Source: a bacterium (lineage in GTDB: Bacteria; Verrucomicrobiota; Verrucomicrobiia; Limisphaerales; UBA11358). Taken from it: a DNA stretch of 43,362 nt. The stretch lies in assembly GCA_021780375.1 (NCBI GenBank), contig JAJXYT010000019.1, positions 1-43,362 on the forward strand, written 5' to 3'. The first letter of the stretch is position 1. Each line of letters starts with the position of its first letter. Positions 41,144 through 43,362 of the stretch are shown piece by piece. The notes beneath the pieces are model-generated. The model had not been told where the DNA came from. It searched no databases and saw only the letters and a program-made list of their open reading frames with translations. The translations under genes were made by a program, and so were the position numbers.

Positions 41144-43362
41144 AATGCGGTCGTTCCACGAGGTTTCTCGCCCAATCCGTTTGCGGCGGGGCAACCCTTC
41201 AATCAAACGCTGGATTTTTATCACGGAGAAATTGACATCACCGCCGGGCAAACCGGTTCGCAAATTTCCGTGCGGATTTATGCGGACGCCAACCAGCCGG
41301 TGATCCGGATTCTGGCCAGCGGCCAGCAAGATTTTACCATGTCCTGCTCCAATGAAATCTGGCGCAACTCCACCCTGCAGATGAACGGCAGCACTCAGGA
41401 CAGTTTTCGCGGCGTGACGGGCGCCACGCCAGCGCCTTCGGAAAGCGCCGACCAAACCCTGAGTTTGTCGGACCGGTTGGTTTGGTATCATCGCGACGCC
41501 AGTTCGTATTTTGGCACACTCTTCGCCGCTGAGAACTTGAGCGGGTACGCCGCGAACTATAGCGATCCCTGGCTCAATCGCACTTTCGGCGCGACCATCC
41601 TGGCTACCAACTATAGCGTGGTCAACCCCCAGGAACTGCAATCAGGTTCGGGCACCAATTTTATGGTGTCCATTTATCCTTACACGGCGCAAACCGCGAC
41701 GGCGGCGAATTGGCAGAGCCAGATGAGCAATCTGATGGCGCAAGTGAACGCGACGTCTGAAGCGACGGCACGAACCAATCATTACAATTGGTGGGATGGC
41801 TTTTGGAACCGGAGCTGGATTTTTGTCGGCGGCGACACCAACGCCACCAATGTCACGCGCGGTTGTTTGGAACAACGGTATGTCGAGGCGTGTCAAGGTC
41901 GCGGGCAATACCCGATCAAATTCAACGGCGGCACGTTCACCTTCGATTACAACGGACAGAACGGAGATTATCGGGCGTGGGGACCGGGCTATTGGAATCA
42001 GAACGAGCGGCTGTTGTATTGGCCGAGGCTGGCTTCGGGCGATTTCGACATGATGCTGCCGTTTTTTAACATTTCCACCAACATGCTGCCCTTGCAGATG
42101 GCCGCGACGCAAAAATACTACGGAAACAGCGGCGCGTTTTTCCCGGAGACATTCAACATTTTTGGGCTTTACTACGGAGACGATTGGGGCTGGAACAACA
42201 GCGGCGGGACAACTTGTGGAAACACTTATATCAATTATTATTACGTGGTTTCAGCTTTTAATCTTTGGGGCGAAAGCACCAATTCAACGGAGGTGTCCGT
42301 CGCGCCCAGCGCCAATCTGGCGGTTCATTTTGAAGGCGACCTGATTGCCAATCTTCAATCGCAGGATTTGATTTCCAGCGCCAAAGTCTGGACGAATCGG
42401 ACGAGCAACGCGCAAAGCGTGGGTAATTTTTCAACGATTGGCGGAGGCAATTTGAACCTGGTCAATTTGGCGTGGAACGGCCAGACCGTCAAAACACTCT
42501 TTGTCAACTCAACGGGTGGCAATTCGGTTCAATCGGCACTGGCCAGCCCGGTTGAAGTCAACTCGAACAATCCGGTTTCAGTCGAAGCCTGGATTTATCC
42601 CGTGAACGTCAGCCCAACCAGTTGCTACCTGAATTACGGATATCAGGGCGGCAGCAGTTCGCCGATGAATGAGCGGGAATTCGATTATGACAACAGCGGG
42701 CACGGTGTCATTTCGGGCAATTTTGGCAGCCTGGACACGGGATGGTCAACCACACCGACGGTCGGCACATGGCATTACGTGGCGGTGACGTATGACGGCA
42801 CTGCTGTATCGGCTTACCTGGACGGTAGTTTGGACGTGACCCACGTTATCGGAACGCCCATCGCCACTGTTCAAACGTTGATGCAGGCGGGGTCGGCCAT
42901 AGCGGGTACAGGCGTTCATGGCGGCAATGACCCATTCCACGGTTACATTGCCTGCGCCCGCGCGGAAAGCGGCATCCTGACGGCGAATGACGTTGCCGCG
43001 AATTATGCATTGGGGCCATTGTCCACCGCCGCCGCCACGATGCCCGCGGGTTTGACTGCCGTCGCCGGTGATGGTGAAGTGACTTTGAACTGGGATTCGT
43101 CTCAAAACGCCCCCAACTACATTGTGAAACGTTCCAACTCTTCCAACGGAACTTATGCGGTCATCGCCACCAATCTGACCGCGCTGACTTTCACCAACAC
43201 GGGTTTGACCAATGGGACGACCTACTACTTTGTTGTATCTGCAGTCAACCAGGTGGGCCAGAGCGCCGATTCCACCCCGGCCGGCGCGCAGCCGGTATCG
43301 CTGGCTTCGCTTCGACTTAACTTTGGAATTAGTGGTGACCAGATGCAATTTTCGTGGCCGCA
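41144..43362 (+). pseudogene. Start-less DUF5703/LamG/Fn3 surface protein, running off the window
   Basis: After an in-frame TGA at 41141-41143 the frame is open for 739 codons to the right edge, with no ATG before 41339. The first block (SPNPFAAGQPFNQTLDFYHGEIDITAG, WWDGFWNRSWIF, GRGQYPIKFNGGTFTFDYNGQNGDYRAWGPGYWNQNERLLYWPRLASGDFDMMLPFF) is the DUF5703 sugar-hydrolase-like domain. It lacks the family's N-terminal 80-100 residues. At about 42230 the domain stops in CGNTYINYY and continues directly as the end of a fibronectin type III domain (YVVSAFNLWGESTNSTEV), so the second half of the barrel is missing in frame. A LamG-like domain (about 42300-43000) and a complete Fn3 domain (about 43040-43280) follow. 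It may be expressed from a non-ATG start, but I expect a pseudogene. Confidence 0.62.

Overview
The window looks like chromosomal DNA of a GC-rich, soil or freshwater type Verrucomicrobiota, most likely near the Pedosphaera/Limisphaerales lineage. That placement is an inference from gene content: a prepilin-type protein with an [21 protein letters not shown] leader and an H-X9-DG tail, DUF1559-like layout, DUF5703/LamG/Fn3 surface proteins, a GH3 enzyme with a carbohydrate-binding insert, and a GldA/GldF/GldG/DUF4340 export cluster. No rRNA or tRNA gene, CRISPR array, transposase or phage gene was seen.

Layout. Positions 1-8438 (minus strand): a membrane protein cut by the left edge, PPK2, an Slp-like lipoprotein, a lone receiver protein coupled to a 43-residue peptide, an NtrC/NtrB-type two-component pair, a solo CBM48 protein, an unknown protein and purU. 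Positions 8534-14633 (plus): a type IV pilus/type II secretion block made of a PilB/GspE ATPase, a fused PilM-PilN (GspL-like) protein, PilO and a secretin. Positions 14645-22291 (minus): a tightly overlapping run of ABC ATPase, permease, GldG-like protein, DUF4340 protein and AsmA-like protein. Positions 22453-23895 (plus): a DUF2851 protein. Positions 23888-29962 (minus): glycyl-tRNA synthetase, AI-2E transporter, DUF2127 protein, larB, larC and infC. Positions 30269-31193: a prepilin-like gene with its own promoter-like sequence and a perfect terminator. Positions 31269-32462: tadA and a NUDIX gene, with a REP-type inverted pair on each side of tadA. Positions 32550-33799: leuB followed by a truncated yjbQ.

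From about 33790 the character changes. A lower-GC scar holds gene stubs (truncated yjbQ, the DNA-binding tail of a sigma-54 activator, a 58-codon ORF with a perfect palindrome). After it comes a minus-strand block of GH3 glycosidase, sensor kinase and LuxR-type regulator. The right end holds two rearranged surface-protein genes, one with an internal deletion and frameshift, the other lacking its start and carrying an in-frame domain junction. The first of these is bracketed by two copies of the same 20-bp hairpin.

The strongest non-genic signals are: (1) two REPIN-like inverted pairs of GTAG-headed hairpins around tadA, one of which supplies the end of the NUDIX reading frame; (2) four separate arrays of four 7-bp units, one inside the glycyl-tRNA synthetase coding sequence and two sharing one heptamer; (3) the duplicated 20-bp hairpin at the right end; (4) a run of gene truncations from 33790 onward. 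I did not find a complete, clearly new multi-gene system. The least familiar candidates are the receiver/43-aa pair and the AsmA-extended Gld-type export operon.
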